A stretch of DNA of 6,861 nt from NCBI GenBank assembly GCA_905233795.1, contig CAJOFP010000030.1, positions 1-6,861 of the forward strand, written 5' to 3'. Made by a program: the position numbers and the translations under genes. Position 1 is the first letter of the stretch; every line of letters starts with the position of its first letter. The notes beneath the pieces were generated by a model that saw nothing but the letters and a program-made list of their open reading frames with translations, was not told the DNA's origin and searched no databases. This document shows, piece by piece, positions 5,471-6,861 of this stretch. Source of the DNA: an uncultured Oscillibacter sp. (lineage in GTDB: Bacteria > Bacillota > Clostridia > Oscillospirales > Oscillospiraceae).

Positions 5471-5509
5471 TAAAACAGGAAAAAATTGCTAAAATCAGGT
5501 AAAATTTGT
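5471..5509 (+). repeat. Imperfect tandem repeat, two units of about 20 bp
   Basis: TAAAACAGGAAAAAATTGC (5471-5489) is followed directly by TAAAATCAGGTAAAATTTGT (5490-5509). The shared core is TAAAA(T)CAGG. The copies are imperfect and the sequence is A-rich, so the repeat may be a by-product of low complexity. Confidence 0.4.
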
Positions 5510-5580
5510 AAAAAATAACGGCGTTGGGTCAAAAAAATTTAAAAATTTAAAGATTTATTCAAGAAATGTGTGCGGGAATT

Positions 5581-5589
5581 TGATATTAT
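5581..5589 (+). promoter_or_regulatory. Candidate extended -10 promoter
   Basis: TGATATTAT gives a TG extension one base before TATTAT (5584-5589). There is no matching -35. If used, it would give the small gene at 6030 a leader of more than 400 bases through the GA tracts and the hairpin. Confidence 0.28.
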
Positions 5590-5630
5590 ATATATGGATT
5601 AAAATATAGAAATATAAATAAATATAAATT

Positions 5631-5820
5631 CAGAGAGAAAGAATAGAGAGACAGAGAGAGTAGAGAGAAAACAGAGAGATATAAAATTTTAAGAGAGAGA
5701 AAGAGAGTAGAGAGATTATTATAAATATTAAATGATAAATATTATAAATAGATAGATAGAAACAGGAATATAAGATCAAGAGAGAAAGAGAGAGTAAAGA
5801 GATCAGAGAGAGAAAAAGAC
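5631..5820 (+). repeat. GA-rich purine tracts (GAGA microsatellite)
   Basis: Two blocks, 5631-5717 and 5774-5820, consist almost wholly of A and G on the plus strand. They are built of AGAGAG runs with short TAGAGAG or CAGAGAG interruptions. Between them lies A/T sequence with a GATA run. Long GA tracts of this kind are rare in bacteria. Confidence 0.8.
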
Positions 5821-5841
5821 CCGCGGCCGTTTATATAAATT

Positions 5842-5888
5842 TTCCCGCCGTACCCGACCGGCGCATGAACAGCCGGGTATGGCGGGAA
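5842..5888. other. Isolated GC-rich 15-bp hairpin
   Basis: TTCCCGCCGTACCCG (5842-5856) pairs with CGGGTATGGCGGGAA (5874-5888) over 15 bases. The only imperfection is one G-T pair, which remains pairable in RNA on the plus strand. The loop is 17 bases (5857-5873). A competing inner pairing of CCGGC (5858-5862) with GCCGG (5872-5876) is possible. No T run follows on either strand, so it is not a plain terminator. It sits alone in A/T- and GA-rich sequence and could be a structured leader element, a small RNA or a repeat. Confidence 0.6.
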
Positions 5889-6029
5889 GGGATAAAATAG
5901 AGAAATAAATATGATAAAAAGATATAAAAATAAAATAAATAAAATAGATAGAGAAAAATATAAAATAATAAATAGATATAATAAATAAAATAATATAGAG
6001 AATCGGGAGGACGAAGGAGGAGAGAAAAA

Positions 6030-6266
6030 ATGGGCATTGACGATCCCACGCGGGAGACGGAGGAGAAAACAGGCGACAAGTCTTTTGATTTTCAACCGGA
6101 ATTGGCGCAGCTTGTGGAGGATTATAAAGAGCATTCCAGACTGGCGCTGCATCACCAGCAGGAAGCGTATTTTCGTATGGTGGGGATTTTAGAGGCTCTC
6201 ACAACCGGGGACGGAAAAGAATTGGAACGGATTATCCGCGTAATTAAAACGCTGAAAATATTATGA
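6030..6266 (+). CDS. 78-residue helical protein of unknown function
   Basis: The ATG at 6030 follows AAGGAGG (6014-6020) by 9 bases, one of the best ribosome binding sites in the window, which makes the gene credible despite its size. The N-terminus (MGIDDPTRETEEKTGDKS) is charged and probably disordered. Residues about 22-77 are predicted helical by eye, with heptad-like LAQLVEDYKEHSRLAL, then HHQQEAYFRMVGILEAL, a TTGDG turn, and KELERIIRVIKTLKIL. That is a helical-hairpin pattern. There is no signal peptide or membrane segment. I recognise no family, and an adaptor, coiled-coil or small regulatory protein is possible. The gene stands alone after a 625-bp spacer and is followed by a terminator. 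Its codon use resembles that of the larger genes. Confidence 0.65.
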   Translation: MGIDDPTRETEEKTGDKSFDFQPELAQLVEDYKEHSRLALHHQQEAYFRMVGILEALTTGDGKELERIIRVIKTLKIL

Positions 6267-6351
6267 AATATAAGAAAGATAAAAGAGATAAAAATTCATG
6301 CTATGTTAGAAATATTAAAAATATTGAAAAATGTGATGATTGAGATTTCCC

Positions 6352-6386
6352 CGCCGTTCGCGCCGCCGACGACGGGCGTTTTTTTT
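6352..6386 (+). terminator. Probable terminator of the small gene
   Basis: CGCC-G-GT near 6353 can pair with ACGGGCG (6372-6378) with one bulged G, and eight T (6379-6386) follow directly. The stem is weak and bulged, but the GC-rich region plus T8 is typical. It lies about 85 bases after the stop codon at 6264-6266. Confidence 0.5.
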
Positions 6387-6418
6387 AGATTGAAAATCGC
6401 AAGCGCGAAAAGAGCGCG

Positions 6419-6457
6419 AAAAAAATCCCGACGACAAAACGCCGCCGGGATTTTTTT
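6419..6457. terminator. Bidirectional terminator between convergent genes
   Basis: AAAAAAATCCCG (6419-6430) pairs perfectly with CGGGATTTTTTT (6446-6457) over 12 bases, around a 15-base loop. It has a T run at the end on both strands. It can end plus-strand transcripts of the small gene and minus-strand transcripts of the mutarotase gene, whose stop codon is about 45 bases away. Confidence 0.8.
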
Positions 6458-6500
6458 ATTAATTTTATTAATTTTATAAATTTTATTGAATATGCTTTTT

Positions 6501-6861
6501 TTACTGGAACGTGGTGGTATAAGACAGCGTATCGGTTTTACCGGGTTCCAGAGCGCGGACGCCGATTTTCTCGGACAAATCGCGTCCCGCGAAAACGGCG
6601 TCGGGGAGCGTCGTCCAAGGTTCGATACAGACGTAATTGGTATCGAAATCTTTGGCGGCGGTCCAGATGCCGAGATAGGGGAAGTCTTTAAATTCCATCG
6701 TGACGCGGGGGCGGTTTTGTTTATCCGTCAAGACGGCTTTGCGCTGGGGGAGATTGTCTAAAATGACGGTATCGAGATTGTAAACGGACGGTTTTAATTG
6801 GATTTTGCCGTCTGTGAGATTGAAAGTTTTGGTTTTGGGCGTGATCATATTCGCGGCGTCC
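6501..6861 (-). CDS. Aldose 1-epimerase (mutarotase) family protein, LacX-like, N-terminus cut by window edge
   Basis: About 119 C-terminal residues are visible on the minus strand, ending in TTFQ at the TAA 6503-6501. The open frame runs out of the window at 6861. The family is usually near 290 residues, so the ATG at 6848-6846 is internal. The blocks VTMEFKDFPYLGIWTAAKDF and YVCIEPW...D, then LSEKIGVRALEPGKTDTLSY, match the end of LacX-type galactose-mutarotase-like proteins. The Glu of CIEPW corresponds to the catalytic base of mutarotases. The conserved His residues would lie outside the window. The family interconverts alpha and beta anomers of aldoses or phosphosugars in the cytoplasm, and the substrate cannot be told from this part. 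A bidirectional terminator lies downstream. Confidence 0.85.
   Translation of the reverse strand, partial: DAANMITPKTKTFNLTDGKIQLKPSVYNLDTVILDNLPQRKAVLTDKQNRPRVTMEFKDFPYLGIWTAAKDFDTNYVCIEPWTTLPDAVFAGRDLSEKIGVRALEPGKTDTLSYTTTFQ

Larger units (their letters stand above)
5405..6029. other. 625-bp simple-sequence spacer
   Basis: No gene is supported. The order is: A/T repeats (5405-5450), an imperfect 20-bp tandem repeat (5471-5509), A/T sequence with an extended -10 candidate at 5581, two GA-rich blocks (5631-5820) split by an A/T part with a GATA run near 5750-5760, a GC-rich hairpin (5842-5888), and A/T sequence up to the ribosome binding site of the small gene. Most of it is purine-rich on the plus strand. 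Minus-strand open frames of 82 and 137 codons here are rejected as low complexity. I see no clear terminator for the lipoprotein gene. Confidence 0.6.

Noticed and set aside
5405..5820. CRISPR array
   Set aside because: The repeats are 1-4 base microsatellites without constant-length repeats or unique spacers.
5742..6155. Minus-strand open frames of 137 and 82 codons rich in Phe, Leu, Ile and Tyr
   Set aside because: They are reversed A/T and GA simple sequence plus the antisense of the small gene. The apparent membrane segments come from low complexity.
6486..6761. 91-codon plus-strand open frame
   Set aside because: Antisense shadow of the mutarotase-like gene, whose own frame has clear family motifs.

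Overview
The window looks like a chromosomal segment of a Bacillota (Clostridia-like) bacterium. The signs are strong AAGGAGG-type ribosome binding sites, a TTG start, a lipobox lipoprotein, a DUF362 protein, a LacX-type mutarotase and a HEPN-MNT pair of a kind common in anaerobic Firmicutes. The assignment is an inference and I cannot name a genus. Composition is two-sided: genes are fairly GC-rich (many GCG, CGG and GAC codons), while most spacers are nearly pure A/T or A/G simple sequence.

Layout. Bases 1-643 (minus) carry a partial TIR-domain protein with a coiled coil and one membrane helix. Divergent from it, 856-1609 (plus) is an overlapping nucleotidyltransferase (MNT) and HEPN pair, a toxin-antitoxin-like module. 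TIR next to HEPN-MNT suggests a small defence locus. A 156-bp palindromic MITE-like repeat (1628-1783) separates it from a convergent DUF362 protein (1835-2734, minus), which has a good sigma-A promoter. The spacer 2735-3221 holds an orphan intrinsic terminator, then an array of CTGTCA repeats (three direct, one inverted), and a GC-rich leader hairpin.

Bases 3222-5404 (plus) hold two consecutive envelope genes: an N-terminally anchored TolB-like beta-propeller protein and a lipoprotein of unknown function. Each is split by one frameshift. Either both genes are decaying or the assembly has indel errors. The propeller gene also carries three Asn-rich insertions encoded by AAT/TAT simple sequence like that in the spacers.

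Bases 5405-6029 are a 625-bp spacer of A/T and GA simple repeats with a single GC-rich hairpin. It leads to a 78-residue helical protein of unknown function (6030-6266) with a very good ribosome binding site. Two terminators follow, the second bidirectional, and then the C-terminal end of a mutarotase-like gene (6501-6861, minus).

The most interesting regions are the TIR/HEPN-MNT cluster, the CTGTCA array at 3021-3122, and the simple-sequence spacer with its isolated hairpin and small gene.
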